Shown: positions 15,625-25,207, counted from the stretch's first letter. The stretch is DNA of 64,000 nt from Asanoa sp. WMMD1127 (GCF_029626225.1 NZ_JARUBP010000001.1:7440001-7504000); one strand, 5' to 3'. Notes: generated from the letters alone by a model not told the origin. Made by a program: numbers and translations.

Positions 15625-18600
15625 ATGAGTGGCGAGCGCGCCGACCGCCGCGGCCGGGGAGGCCGCGGTCGCGACCGGCGGAGCGACGACGCCCGACCAG
15701 ACAGCGGCTGGGGCGACGAGGACGGCTGGCTCCGCGAGCTCGGCCGCAGCGATCCCGACGCCGGCGGTGGCTACCGGGACCCCAACGACCCGTGGGCGTG
15801 GGCCAAGGACCGGCCGCCGGACCCGGGCTGGTCACCCATCGGCGTGCCGGCCGGACCCGGCGGGCCGGGCTGGGTCGACGAGCCGGACCAACCGGCGAAC
15901 CCCGCCGGTCGGCCGCGTTCCGGTCCGGGCGAGCCGGCCTGGGTCAACGAGCGCACCGACGAATGGGCGGCGTCGAGCGGCGAGCGCTATCCCGGCGACA
16001 CCCAACAGACCCGATCCGGGCGTACGGCCGGCCGGGCCAGCGTGCGCGCCGCGGAGCCCGTCGCCGACACCTCCTACAACGCGGACCCGCGGCTGGCGGA
16101 CCCGAGCGCGACCGACCCGCACATGCCCGCCCCGGGGGCGGCGCACCCGGTGTCGCCGGTCGACGGCGCCGCGCCCCGTGACGGGCGTCGCGGGGCGCCG
16201 GGCGATCGTGGGGCGCCGGGTGATCGCGGCTTCGACGACCGACGCGAGGCGGCGTTCCTCGACGACCGTCGGCGTGACCGGTCTTCCGCGGGCCGGGAGC
16301 CGGTCTTCCAGGACGACCGCGGCCGCGGCTATGACGACCGGTCGGCTATGCGCGGCGGGCGTGAGGCGGCCTTCCTGGACGAACGTGAGCGCGACCGGCC
16401 GTCGGGGCGCGAGGCCGCGTTCCTCGACGAGCGTGGCCAGGACCGGCCGTCCCGGCGCGAGGCCGCGTTCCTCGACGAGCGTGGCCGGGACCGGTCGTCC
16501 GGGCGCGAGGCCGCGTTCCTCGACGAGCGCGGACGCGAGCGCCCGTCGGGGCGCGAAGCCGCGTTCCTCGACGAGCGTGAGCGCGACCGGCCGTCCGGGC
16601 GCGAAGCCGCGTTCCTCGACGAGCGTGGACGCGAACGCCCATCGGGTCGCGAGGCCGCGTTCCTGGATGAACGCGGGCGTGGTTACGACGACCGGCCGGC
16701 GTCGCCCGCCGGTCCCCGCGGTGCCGGGCGGCCGCAGTCGCCGGCCGGGCCTGGCTGGGACGACCGCCGGCCCGGGCGTTCCCAGGCGGATTGGGACGAC
16801 CGACCGCGCTCCCCTGGCGACCGGGACGACCGCCGTTCCCGGCGGCCCGAACCGGACTGGGACGACCGGCCCGCGGCGCCCGCCGACCGCGACGACCGGC
16901 GCCGCGCCGGGCGGCCCGGACCCGGCTGGGACGACCGACCCGTGTCGCCCGCCGCTGACCGCGACGAACGGCGCCGCGCGCCACGACCTGGACCCGACTG
17001 GGACGACCGACCCGTCTCCCCCGCCGCTGACCGCGACGAACGCCGCCGCGCCCCACGGCCTGGACCCGACTGGGACGACCGACCCGTCTCCCCCGCTGCC
17101 GACCGCGACGACCGTCGAGCGGGGCGGCCCGGACCCGATCGGGACGAACGGCCACTGGCCCCGGTGGCGGATCTCGACGATCGGCGGCGCAGGGCGCGGT
17201 CGGAGCCGGAGTGGGACGACCGTGGCCGGCCGCCGGCGGCCGATCGCCGCACCGGGCGGCCCGGAAGCGGCGGGGACGACCGTCCCGTCTCGCCCGCCGC
17301 GGACCGGGACGGCCGCCGTCCGGCGGCGCAGCCCGACCGGCACGACGGTCGGCGCCCGGTACCGCCCGGATCCGACCGGGACGGGCGGCCGGTCTCCCCC
17401 GCCGCCGCGGGCCCGGACGACCGCCGTCGGCCCGCCCGGCCCGAGCCTGGCTGGGACGAGCGGGTCGTCCCGCCCGCCGCCGAGCGCGACGACCGCCGCC
17501 GCAGGCCCGAACCGGGCTGGGACGAGCGGCCGGCCGCCGTCGACCGCGGCCGGTCTGCCCGGCCCGAGCCCTGGTTGGACGAGCGGGTCATCTCGCCGGC
17601 CGGCGACCGCAACGACTACGGGCCCACGCGGCGCGAAGGGTGGGACGAACGGGTCATCTCGCCCGCCGGCGACCGCGACGACCACCGCCGTCCCGCACGG
17701 CCCGGGCGCGAGGCGGCCTTCGACGACCGGCCGGGCGCCGAGCGGTGGGACCGCGACACGGGGCGCCGTGGTGGGCCGGCCGGTCCGGTGTCGCCCGGGT
17801 ACCCGGCCGATTCGGACCCGCGGCTCCTGCCCGACGAGCGGACGCCCGGGCGGCGGCCGCCACGGCAGGTCGACCGGCCCGCCGCCCTCCACGACGAGAC
17901 CGCGCCGGTCCGGCCGATCGAGGAGCGCGAAGCCGCTCGGCGCGCCGACCGCCCCGGCGGCTGGGACGAGCGACGCGGCACGCCGGCCGGGCCGCCGCCG
18001 CGGGACGCCCGCCAGGATCGGCCCGTCGACGAGCGGCCGGCCGCGTTCCGGTCGCCTGCGCCGCCGCCCGCGCCCGAGGCGCCGCGGCCGGAGGAGCGCA
18101 CGGTGCCCGTCCGCGACGAGCGGCCCGCCGCTCGCCGCGAGCCCGCGCTGCCGGTCGACGACCTGCCGACCGCGCCTCTGTCGCCACCGCCGCCGCGGCA
18201 ACCCGAGCGGATGGCCGAGGTGCCGCGCCCGGCCGACCGTGACGGCGGTACGCCCGAGCCGTGGCTAGTGGCGCCCCCACCCCCGGCGGTGCCCGAACTG
18301 GGCGAGCCGCGTACGGCCGAGGTCGCGGGGCCGGCCGAGGCTGCCGCGGGCGTGCGCGTTCCGGCGCCGCGGACGGGCGACTCGGCGCCGGCCTACCCGC
18401 GGCGGATCTCCGATCAGGAGCTGCACGTCGCCGAGGTCGGCGAGACGCCGGCCGACCCGGCGCCGGCCACGCCGCGCGAGGACGTCGGCTGGTTCGGCGC
18501 CGCCAAGGCTGAACCCGCCGCGCCCGCGGAGGAGGAGACCGCTCCAGAAACCACGACGGCCGAGCCGGACCGACCAACCGAAGAGCAGACGGTCCCAGCC

Positions 18601-20691
18601 ACGCCCGCGGCGCCCGACGCGCCTACCCCCGCAGCGGAGGCGGTCGAAGAGCCGAAGACCGAGACCGACCCGACCACCACCGAGCCGGTCCCGCCCACCC
18701 CCGAGGCGGTCACCCCGGAACCGGTCGCCCCGGAACCGGTCACGTCCGAGGCGGTTACCGCCGAGCCCGTCGAAGCCGAGGTGGCGAAGACCGAACCGGC
18801 TACCGACGAGCAGGCCGAAAGCGAGACTCCGGACGCCGAGCCGACCGAGCCGGAACCGCCCGCGGACGAGCCGACGGACCCGGCCCCGGTCGCGGCCGCG
18901 ACGGCCGACCCCGAACCGGACAAGCCGGAACCCGCGGACGCCGAGCCCGCCGCACCCGAAGACCAGCCGGCCGCAGCCGACGAGCCCGCTGCGGAAGAGA
19001 CCGCCACCGCCGAGCCCGCTGCGGAAGAGACCGCCGCCGCCGAGCCCGCTGCGGAAGAGACGGCCGCCGCCGAGCCGGCTACTGACGATCCGGCTGCTGA
19101 CGAGCCGGGACCCGAACCCGAGGCGGCACCGGACCCCGAGCCGGCTCCGGCCGAGCCCTCGCGGCCCAAGCCACCCGCCGTGCCCGGCCTCCGCCTGGAC
19201 CTCCACGAGGCGCCCCCGCCCGCGCCGGCGGCGGAACCCGCCGGCGAAGAACAGAAGGCATCGGCGGACACGGTGCTGCCGGCGCCGGAAGGCACCGCGG
19301 CCGGTGCCGCGACCGCCCTGCGCGCGCCGACGATGCTGCACCCGGTCGTCACCACGACCGACGACGAGGAACCCAAGCCGGAGCCCAAGGACCCGGAACA
19401 GGTGCTCGCCAGCTACCGGTGGCGGTTCCACCACGAGACGCTGCGCGAGATCGTCGAGGATCCGGACGAGCTGCGGGAGATCCGGGACCAGCTGACCGTC
19501 AAGGTCGACGCGGCCACCGACAACGCGTCGCGGGCCCGCCTGCTGAGCCTGCGCGCGGTGGTGAGCCGGATCCTGGGCGACCTCGGCAAGGCGCTGGCGG
19601 ACGGCAAGCTCGCGCTCGCGCACGCCGAGGCGACCGGTGAGCTGCGCCGGATCGCGATCGCGCAGGCCCGGCTCGCGCACGTGCTGCAGTGGCGCGGCGA
19701 CTACGCGGAGGCCGACCGGCTCAACGCGCTGGCCAACTCCCCCGAGCTGCCGGACCGACTACGGGCGACCATGCACGAGCACGCGGGCCGCTCCTGTTAC
19801 GACCAGGGCCGCTACATCGAGGCCTGCAACCACTTCGAGAAGGCGCTCGACCTGCGCAAGGTCGACGACCCCGAGCTGATCGCCCGCACCGAGCAGGCGC
19901 TGGACGCCGTGCTGGCCAAGGTGGCGAAGAACGGGCTCGGGCCGTACCCGCGCGACGAGGACGAGATCCTCCAACTGCACAAGGCACCGACGCCGCTGTT
20001 CAGCGAGAAGGTCCAACGCTGGGGGTACGCGGACGCGGATGGTGAGTGGGCGATCGCACCCAGCTACGCCGAGGTGCAGCCGTTCCGTGAAGGGGTCGCC
20101 TGGGTCCGCCGGCCGGAGACGGAGCCGTGGGAGCTGATCGACGAGTCGGGCGAGGTGAAGATCTTCGCGTCGCTCGGCTACCTAGGCGTCGGCTCGTTCC
20201 ACGACGGACTGGCCTGGGTCTCGCACAACGGGCGCAGCAACTGGCTGGCCATCGAGCAGTCCGGCAACGTGGCCATCAACATCGGCTTCGAGGACGTACG
20301 ACCGTTCCGGGGCGGTGTGGCGGCCGTCAAGCGGGGCGCCTGGGGCGCGATCGGCAAGGACGGTCGCACTGTGTTGCCACCCCAGTACACCGGGTTCGCG
20401 ACCGCGCTGACCGACGGGCGCTATGTGGACGGATTCACCGACGAGGGACTGGCCGTCGTGGACTCCGGCGGGCGCAAGGGCGTGGTCGACCGCAACGGCC
20501 GGGTGCTCGTACCGCCGCGGTTCGCCGCTCTGGTCATCCATCCCGTGGCGTTCCTCGTCGGCGGCGGCCAGGGGCTGTGGGGCGCGCTCGACCGCCGGGG
20601 CGAGCCGCTGATCGACATCGAGCACGGCAGCCGCGCGGCGGTGACCGAGGAGATCGACCGGCTACTCGCGGACACCAAGCCGGTGCTTTGA
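15625..20691 (+). CDS. Giant repeat-rich protein with C-terminal TPR-like and WG-repeat domains
   Basis: The 1688-residue protein has a charged, Pro/Arg/Asp-rich N-terminal part of about 1250 residues that should be disordered, then about 430 folded residues. The N-part holds seven tandem 16-residue repeats (GREAAFLDERGRDRPS type), about ten looser 24-residue repeats (DWDDRPVSPAADRD type), and a Glu/Pro/Ala/Thr region with 10-residue AAEETAAAEP units. Helical TPR-like hairpins lie at about 1259-1445 and five or six WG-type repeats at about 1463-1670 (RWGYADADGEWAI, AWGAIGKDGRTV, LWGALDRRGEPL). No signal peptide or membrane helix is evident. WG repeats are usually binding modules. The start at ATG 15625 is uncertain because no good ribosome site precedes it. 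Function unknown. Confidence 0.85.
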   Translation: MSGERADRRGRGGRGRDRRSDDARPDSGWGDEDGWLRELGRSDPDAGGGYRDPNDPWAWAKDRPPDPGWSPIGVPAGPGGPGWVDEPDQPANPAGRPRSGPGEPAWVNERTDEWAASSGERYPGDTQQTRSGRTAGRASVRAAEPVADTSYNADPRLADPSATDPHMPAPGAAHPVSPVDGAAPRDGRRGAPGDRGAPGDRGFDDRREAAFLDDRRRDRSSAGREPVFQDDRGRGYDDRSAMRGGREAAFLDERERDRPSGREAAFLDERGQDRPSRREAAFLDERGRDRSSGREAAFLDERGRERPSGREAAFLDERERDRPSGREAAFLDERGRERPSGREAAFLDERGRGYDDRPASPAGPRGAGRPQSPAGPGWDDRRPGRSQADWDDRPRSPGDRDDRRSRRPEPDWDDRPAAPADRDDRRRAGRPGPGWDDRPVSPAADRDERRRAPRPGPDWDDRPVSPAADRDERRRAPRPGPDWDDRPVSPAADRDDRRAGRPGPDRDERPLAPVADLDDRRRRARSEPEWDDRGRPPAADRRTGRPGSGGDDRPVSPAADRDGRRPAAQPDRHDGRRPVPPGSDRDGRPVSPAAAGPDDRRRPARPEPGWDERVVPPAAERDDRRRRPEPGWDERPAAVDRGRSARPEPWLDERVISPAGDRNDYGPTRREGWDERVISPAGDRDDHRRPARPGREAAFDDRPGAERWDRDTGRRGGPAGPVSPGYPADSDPRLLPDERTPGRRPPRQVDRPAALHDETAPVRPIEEREAARRADRPGGWDERRGTPAGPPPRDARQDRPVDERPAAFRSPAPPPAPEAPRPEERTVPVRDERPAARREPALPVDDLPTAPLSPPPPRQPERMAEVPRPADRDGGTPEPWLVAPPPPAVPELGEPRTAEVAGPAEAAAGVRVPAPRTGDSAPAYPRRISDQELHVAEVGETPADPAPATPREDVGWFGAAKAEPAAPAEEETAPETTTAEPDRPTEEQTVPATPAAPDAPTPAAEAVEEPKTETDPTTTEPVPPTPEAVTPEPVAPEPVTSEAVTAEPVEAEVAKTEPATDEQAESETPDAEPTEPEPPADEPTDPAPVAAATADPEPDKPEPADAEPAAPEDQPAAADEPAAEETATAEPAAEETAAAEPAAEETAAAEPATDDPAADEPGPEPEAAPDPEPAPAEPSRPKPPAVPGLRLDLHEAPPPAPAAEPAGEEQKASADTVLPAPEGTAAGAATALRAPTMLHPVVTTTDDEEPKPEPKDPEQVLASYRWRFHHETLREIVEDPDELREIRDQLTVKVDAATDNASRARLLSLRAVVSRILGDLGKALADGKLALAHAEATGELRRIAIAQARLAHVLQWRGDYAEADRLNALANSPELPDRLRATMHEHAGRSCYDQGRYIEACNHFEKALDLRKVDDPELIARTEQALDAVLAKVAKNGLGPYPRDEDEILQLHKAPTPLFSEKVQRWGYADADGEWAIAPSYAEVQPFREGVAWVRRPETEPWELIDESGEVKIFASLGYLGVGSFHDGLAWVSHNGRSNWLAIEQSGNVAINIGFEDVRPFRGGVAAVKRGAWGAIGKDGRTVLPPQYTGFATALTDGRYVDGFTDEGLAVVDSGGRKGVVDRNGRVLVPPRFAALVIHPVAFLVGGGQGLWGALDRRGEPLIDIEHGSRAAVTEEIDRLLADTKPVL
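16357..16692 (+). repeat. Seven tandem 48-bp coding repeats
   Basis: Seven in-frame copies of a 48-bp unit encode GREAAFLDERGRDRPS-like segments inside the giant WG protein. The copies differ mainly at Gly/Glu and Asp/Glu positions. Degenerate copies occur upstream (about 16240-16350) and one stray copy is at about 17705, suggesting expansion and decay by slippage or unequal exchange. Confidence 0.9.
16789..17700 (+). repeat. Degenerate 72-bp coding repeat array
   Basis: About ten to twelve units of around 24 codons follow the pattern RPGPDWDDRPVSPAADRD plus an Arg-rich linker. Units at about 16920-17100 are nearly identical, while flanking units are diverged and vary in length. Confidence 0.8.
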
Positions 20692-20721
20692 GCAAGATCG
20701 TTAGTGAATCGCTCTCGGGGT

Positions 20722-20727
20722 TAATGT
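20722..20727 (+). promoter_or_regulatory. -10 box of a probable leaderless aldo/keto reductase mRNA
   Basis: TAATGT (TANNNT) ends 7 nt before the ATG at 20735, the spacing expected when transcription starts at the start codon. This favours ATG 20735 over GTG 20726, which overlaps the box. Confidence 0.55.
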
Positions 20728-20734
20728 GTCCCAC

Positions 20735-21763
20735 ATGGAATTCCGTCACCTAGGCCGATCGGGCCTTCAGGTAAGCGCGATCTCGTACGGCAACTGGATC
20801 ACCCACGGTTCCCAGGTCGAGGAGGAGGCCGCGCTCGCGTGTGTGCGCGCCGCCCTCGACGCGGGCATCACGACGTTCGACACCGCCGACGTGTACGCCG
20901 GCACGCGGGCCGAGGCCGTGCTCGGCCGGGCCCTCAAGGGCCAGCGTCGCGAGGGTCTCGAGATCTTCACCAAGGTGTACTGGCCGGCCATCCCCTCCGG
21001 ACCGGACGACACCGCCACCCCCGGCCCCAACGACCGCGGCCTCTCGCGGAAGCACATCATGGCGTCCATCGACGGCTCGCTGCGCCGGCTGCAGACCGAC
21101 TACGTCGACCTCTACCAGGCGCACCGCTACGACTACGGCACGCCGCTGGAGGAGACGATGGAGGCGTTCGCCGACGTCGTGCACTCCGGCAAGGCGCACT
21201 ACATCGGCGTCTCCGAGTGGCGGGCGGAGGAGCTGCGCGCGGCCCACAAGCTGGCCCGTGAGCTGCACATCCCCCTCGTCTCCAACCAGCCGCAGTATTC
21301 GATGCTGTGGCGGGTCATCGAGGCCGAGGTGGTGCCCACGTCCGAGGAGCTCGGGATCAGCCAGATCGTCTGGTCGCCGATCGCCCAGGGCGTGCTGACC
21401 GGCAAGTACCAGCCGGGCCAGCCGCCGCCGGCCGGTTCGCGGGCCACCGACGAGAAGTCGGGCGCCGGTTTCATCTCGCGGTTCATGAACGACGAGGTGC
21501 TGACCGCGGTGCAGCAGCTCAAGCCGCTGGCCGAGCAGGCCGGGCTGACGATGGCCCAGCTCGCCGTCGCCTGGGTGCTGCAGAACCCCAACGTCGCCTC
21601 GGCGATCGTCGGCGCCACCCGCCCAGAGCAGGTGCACGACAACGTCAAGGCCGCCGGCGTCAAGCTGGAGGAGGGTCTGCTCAAGCAGATCGACGAGGCG
21701 CTCGGCGGGCTGGTCGAGCGCGACCCGGCCAAGACCGAGTCGCCGCGCAACGTGCGCGCCTGA
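20735..21763 (+). CDS. Aldo/keto reductase (KCNAB-like family)
   Basis: This 342-residue NADPH-dependent oxidoreductase has a TIM-barrel AKR pattern and probably reduces carbonyl compounds. The catalytic tetrad is visible: Asp and Tyr in FDTADVYAG (about residues 46-54), Lys in FTKVYWPA, and His in YQAHRYDYG. The C-terminal cofactor site has VGATRPEQVHDNV. It resembles the AKR group related to potassium-channel beta subunits (start MEFRHLGRSGLQVS). It is monocistronic, with the WG gene upstream and a convergent protease gene downstream. The substrate is unknown. Confidence 0.9.
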   Translation: MEFRHLGRSGLQVSAISYGNWITHGSQVEEEAALACVRAALDAGITTFDTADVYAGTRAEAVLGRALKGQRREGLEIFTKVYWPAIPSGPDDTATPGPNDRGLSRKHIMASIDGSLRRLQTDYVDLYQAHRYDYGTPLEETMEAFADVVHSGKAHYIGVSEWRAEELRAAHKLARELHIPLVSNQPQYSMLWRVIEAEVVPTSEELGISQIVWSPIAQGVLTGKYQPGQPPPAGSRATDEKSGAGFISRFMNDEVLTAVQQLKPLAEQAGLTMAQLAVAWVLQNPNVASAIVGATRPEQVHDNVKAAGVKLEEGLLKQIDEALGGLVERDPAKTESPRNVRA

Positions 21764-21802
21764 CGCCCGGTGGCGGCGCGGCCCACGGCCGCGCCGCCGC
21801 TG

Positions 21803-22597
21803 TCAGGCCGGCTGCCAGAACCGCAGCAGGTCGAAGCCGAGCGCGTAGAGGTAGCGGTCGAGGCCGAGCACGTCGCCCACCGCGAACACCGCGTTGAAGA
21901 AGATCCGGTTGATCGTCGGCTCCCAGAGGAGCACGAACAGCAGGATGAAGCCGTACGGGGCCAGCACGTCGTACATCCGGCGGGTGTTGGGCTTGAGCCA
22001 CGGCTGGAGCGCGTTGCCGCCGTCGAGGCCGGGCACGGGCAGCAGGTTGAGCACGGTGGCGGTGAGCTGCAGGAACGCCAGCAGCCCGACCCCGGCCCAG
22101 AACTCCAGGTGCGCCCAGACGTCGGGGTCGAAGGCGAACGGGATCAGCAGGACCAGCGTGAACAGCAGGTTGGTGGCCGGGCCGGCCAGGCTGATCAGCG
22201 ACTTGCGCAGCCGGCCGCGGATGGCCGCGTGGTCGACCCAGACCGCGCCGCCGGGCAGGCCGATGCCGCCGAGCACCACGACGACCAGCGGCAGGATGAT
22301 CGACAGCAGCACGTTGCTGTATTTGAGCGGGTTGAGCGTCAGGTAGCCGCGGTGCGCCACGTCGGTGTCGCCGGAGCGGTAGGCGACCAGGGCGTGCGCG
22401 TACTCGTGCAGGCAGAGCGAGACCAGCCAGCCCGAGATGACGAACACGAAGACCGCCAGGCGCGGGGTGACCTGGTGCCACGCCATCAGCCCGCTGAGCG
22501 CGAAGACCGCGACGATGGCCAGGAAGATGCCGCTCGGCCGGAACGCCGACCTCGGCACGCCCAGCACCAGCGGGTCGTGCCGCCGCCAGTCGCTCAT
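21803..22597 (-). CDS. Site-2 protease family membrane metallopeptidase (M50)
   Basis: This 264-residue polytopic protein has the zinc motif HEYAH (about residues 64-68) in a membrane helix and the second M50 motif NLLPVPGLDGG (about 184-194) supplying the Asp ligand. That fits the rhomboid-like S2P subgroup of short actinobacterial M50 proteins that lack a PDZ domain. It would cleave membrane-embedded substrates; the target is unknown. The ATG at 22597 overlaps the stop of the upstream 66-residue gene as ATGA, so the two are coupled. Confidence 0.88.
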   Translation of the reverse strand: MSDWRRHDPLVLGVPRSAFRPSGIFLAIVAVFALSGLMAWHQVTPRLAVFVFVISGWLVSLCLHEYAHALVAYRSGDTDVAHRGYLTLNPLKYSNVLLSIILPLVVVVLGGIGLPGGAVWVDHAAIRGRLRKSLISLAGPATNLLFTLVLLIPFAFDPDVWAHLEFWAGVGLLAFLQLTATVLNLLPVPGLDGGNALQPWLKPNTRRMYDVLAPYGFILLFVLLWEPTINRIFFNAVFAVGDVLGLDRYLYALGFDLLRFWQPA

Positions 22598-22794
22598 TCG
22601 CCCGCGGGGGCCAGGGGCATGCGGTATTCGACCCGGTCGTCCTCGGCGAGCACCACGGTCGTCACCCCGGCGCCGGCGAGGTCGCGCCAGGTCTGCCCGA
22701 TCCACGACTCGGCGTCGGCCTGGCTGCCGAACGTCTCGGCCGGGCCGGTCACCGGCTTGCCGTCCGCTCCCTCGTAGCGCCAGCTCCACGGCAT
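22594..22794 (-). CDS. Small conserved hypothetical protein, 66 residues
   Basis: This short protein begins MPWSWRYEGADGKPV and contains QADAESWIGQTWRDLAG, followed by two strands (VTTVVLAEDD, VEYRMPLAP). It looks like a small alpha/beta protein with no membrane segment. The ATG at 22794 is preceded by GAGGGGAG, and its TGA overlaps the start of the M50 protease gene. It probably belongs to the same operon; function unknown. Confidence 0.7.
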   Translation of the reverse strand: MPWSWRYEGADGKPVTGPAETFGSQADAESWIGQTWRDLAGAGVTTVVLAEDDRVEYRMPLAPAGE

Positions 22795-22872
22795 CGCGTC
22801 TGCTCCCCTCGATTGAGACCTGCACAGCCTATCCGGGCCACCACCGCTACCCCGACCCAAAGCTGTCCGCCG

Positions 22873-22878
22873 TAAGCT
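22873..22878 (+). promoter_or_regulatory. -10 box of a probable leaderless cobU-cobT mRNA
   Basis: TAAGCT (TANNNT) is followed by 7 nt and the ATG at 22886. A leaderless mRNA leaves no room for a cobalamin riboswitch at this gene. Confidence 0.55.
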
Positions 22879-22885
22879 GCGGTGC

Positions 22886-25207
22886 ATGTCCGTAGACGGC
22901 TGGCGCTCCGTTCTCGTCCTCGGCGGGATCCGGTCAGGTAAGTCCGAATTCGCCGAGTCTCTCGTTGGTGAGGGCGGTCCCGTCCGATATGTCGCGACCG
23001 GCTCCCCCGCCGGGCCGCGCGGCGACGCCGTCGACGACCCGGACTGGGACGCCCGGGTCGCCGCCCACCGCGAGCGCCGCCCGGCGGCCTGGCCCACCGA
23101 GGAGACCGGGGCCGACCCCCACCGCCTGCTGGAGATCATCTCCGCCGCCCAGGAGGGCGAGACGCTGCTGGTCGACGACCTCGGCGGCTGGGTCGCCGGG
23201 CTGATCGACCCCGAGCGGCAGCCGGCCGACGACGTCGCGACGATCGCCGATCTGGCCACGGCGGTACGCGAGAGCAGCGCCCGCCTGGTCCTCGTCACCT
23301 CCGAGGTCGGCCTCTCGCTGGTGCCGCTGACCCCCGTCGGGCGCGCCTACACCGACGCGCTGGGCACCACCAACCAGGCCGTCGCCGGCGCCGCCGACGC
23401 GGTGGCACTCGTGGTCGCCGGGCAGGTGACCTGGCTCAAGCAGGCGGCCGCGCCCGCCCCCGCGCCGGCCGTCGCGCCGGTCGCGGCTCCGGCCGCGCCG
23501 GCGGTTCCCTCGACCTCGCCCGAGGTGTTGACGCCCACGCCGGCCGTGGCGGCGCCCGCCGAGCCGGCCGGCGCGACCGGCCAGCCGGCCTGGTCCGCGC
23601 CGACCATGACGCTGCCCGCCCTGGCCACCGGCCTGGTCATCCAGCAGGGCATGTCGCTGCCGATGCCCGACGAGGACACCCCGCCGCAGGCCCGCGACCG
23701 GGTGGCCACCCTCGACGCCGGTGGCGCCGGCTTCGGCGGGCTGCAGCGGGTCGTCGAGTTCGCCGCCGCCACCCAGGCCCGGGTCGTCCCGCAGCCGTGG
23801 CGGTCCCCGCGCGTGGTGCTGATCCGCGGCGACCACAACGGCGGCGCCGCCGCCGGCACGCTGCCGGGCGAGTCCCGCCGCCGGGCCGACCAGGCCCGGG
23901 CCGGCGAGGGCCCGATCGCCCGGCTGGCCGCCGACGCGGGCGCCACCCTCCAGGTCGTCGACGCTCCGGCGTGCGCGGCCATGGAGGAGCGCGAGGTGCT
24001 GACGCTCGAAGAGGTCGACTCGGCGCTGCGCTACGGCTGGCGGCTGGCCGAGGAAGCCTCCGACGCCGGCGTCGACGTGCTGGTCCTGGCCGCCTGCGGC
24101 AGCGGTTCGGAGGCGGCCGCCGCGGCGGTGCTGGCCGCCACGACCGGCGCCGAGCCCGCCGCCGTGCTCGGGCGGGTCGTCGTGCCCGGCGCCGAGATCG
24201 ACGACGACGCCTGGATGATCCGCTGCGCGGCGGTCCGCGACGCGATGCACCGGGTCCGGCGCAGCGCCCGCAGCGCCAAGCAGGTCCTGGTCGACCTCGG
24301 CGGCGGCGACATCGCGGTGGCCACGGGCCTGATCCTCGGCGCCACCGCGCGGCGCATCCCGGTGCTGCTGGACGGCCCCGTCGGCGTCGCGGCCGCGCTG
24401 GTCACCCGCGACCTGGCCGGCCAGGCCCGGCACTGGTGCCTGCTGCCCGACCACGGCAACGACCCGGCGGTGAAGCTCGGCTCCGACGTGCTCGGCCTGC
24501 ACCCCGTGCTCGACCTGCGGCTCGGCCTCGGCGAGGGGGCCACGTCGCTGGCCGCGCTGCCGCTGCTGCGGGCCGCGCTCGCGCTCGGTGCCACGCTGCC
24601 GGTGCACCCGGCGATGGCGCCCGACGACGAGACGCTGGCCGCGCACGACTCGCTCGACGAGCCGGACGACCCGGCCGGCCTCCCGCCGTCGGCCTGGCCG
24701 GCCGCCGATGACGAACCGACGCCGTCCTGGTCGGCCGCCGCAGGCGACGCGACGCCAGCCTGGTCGGCCGCCGAGGGCGACGCGCCGCCAGCCTGGTCGG
24801 CCGCCGAGGGCGACGCGACGCCGGCCCGGTCCGCGGGCGACGCGCGGCCGGCCTGGTCCGCGGACGACGCGCCGGCGGCCTGGTCCGGCGCGAACGACGC
24901 GGCCCCGACCTCGCCAACCGGCGACGACGCGGCCTCGACGTCGCCCGCGGGCGACCTGACGCCGACGTGGTCGGCTCCGGCGGAGGCGACGGACCCGACG
25001 TCCTCGTGGTCGAACCGGGCGGACGCGAGCGAACCCGTCCCCGGCCCGCGCGACGCCGCCGACGACCACGCCGGCGACCGCGCCGCCGGCAACGGCAACG
25101 GCGCCGCCCCGGCCGACGCCGAGCCCGAGCGGCCGCCGTCGGCCCTGGAGAGCTGGTTCAGCGCCAAGCCGGAGAGCACCGAGGACCAGCCCAGCCGCGG
25201 TGCCTGA
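22886..25207 (+). CDS. Fused adenosylcobinamide kinase / DMB phosphoribosyltransferase with repetitive tail
   Basis: This 773-residue fusion combines two cobalamin nucleotide-loop steps. Residues 1-185 form a CobU-type kinase/guanylyltransferase (P-loop VLGGIRSGKSEFAES; GMP-site His in AAHRERRPAAW; LLVDDLGGWV). After an Ala/Pro-rich linker (about 190-240), residues 240-580 resemble CobT, with LIRGDHNGG and the C-terminal LGEGATSLAALPLL block that carries the catalytic Glu in CobT. The last 180 residues are a low-complexity Trp/Ser/Ala/Asp tail with PAWSAAEGDA repeats. cobS starts 8 nt before the stop, so the genes are coupled. CobU-CobT fusions occur in other actinomycetes (from memory). Confidence 0.88.
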   Translation: MSVDGWRSVLVLGGIRSGKSEFAESLVGEGGPVRYVATGSPAGPRGDAVDDPDWDARVAAHRERRPAAWPTEETGADPHRLLEIISAAQEGETLLVDDLGGWVAGLIDPERQPADDVATIADLATAVRESSARLVLVTSEVGLSLVPLTPVGRAYTDALGTTNQAVAGAADAVALVVAGQVTWLKQAAAPAPAPAVAPVAAPAAPAVPSTSPEVLTPTPAVAAPAEPAGATGQPAWSAPTMTLPALATGLVIQQGMSLPMPDEDTPPQARDRVATLDAGGAGFGGLQRVVEFAAATQARVVPQPWRSPRVVLIRGDHNGGAAAGTLPGESRRRADQARAGEGPIARLAADAGATLQVVDAPACAAMEEREVLTLEEVDSALRYGWRLAEEASDAGVDVLVLAACGSGSEAAAAAVLAATTGAEPAAVLGRVVVPGAEIDDDAWMIRCAAVRDAMHRVRRSARSAKQVLVDLGGGDIAVATGLILGATARRIPVLLDGPVGVAAALVTRDLAGQARHWCLLPDHGNDPAVKLGSDVLGLHPVLDLRLGLGEGATSLAALPLLRAALALGATLPVHPAMAPDDETLAAHDSLDEPDDPAGLPPSAWPAADDEPTPSWSAAAGDATPAWSAAEGDAPPAWSAAEGDATPARSAGDARPAWSADDAPAAWSGANDAAPTSPTGDDAASTSPAGDLTPTWSAPAEATDPTSSWSNRADASEPVPGPRDAADDHAGDRAAGNGNGAAPADAEPERPPSALESWFSAKPESTEDQPSRGA

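Noticed and set aside
15832-18201. 789-codon minus-strand open frame
   Set aside because: It is an antisense shadow of the repeat arrays of the giant protein; its product is Arg/Gly/Pro repeats only.
18265-19680. 471-codon minus-strand open frame inside the WG gene
   Set aside because: It is Gly/Arg-rich, has no ribosome site or domain, and arises from the GC-skewed codons of the acidic repeats on the other strand.
22795-22885. Cobalamin riboswitch upstream of cobU-cobT
   Set aside because: Only 91 bp separate the divergent starts, no B12-box-like sequence was seen, and a -10 box lies 7 nt before the start codon.
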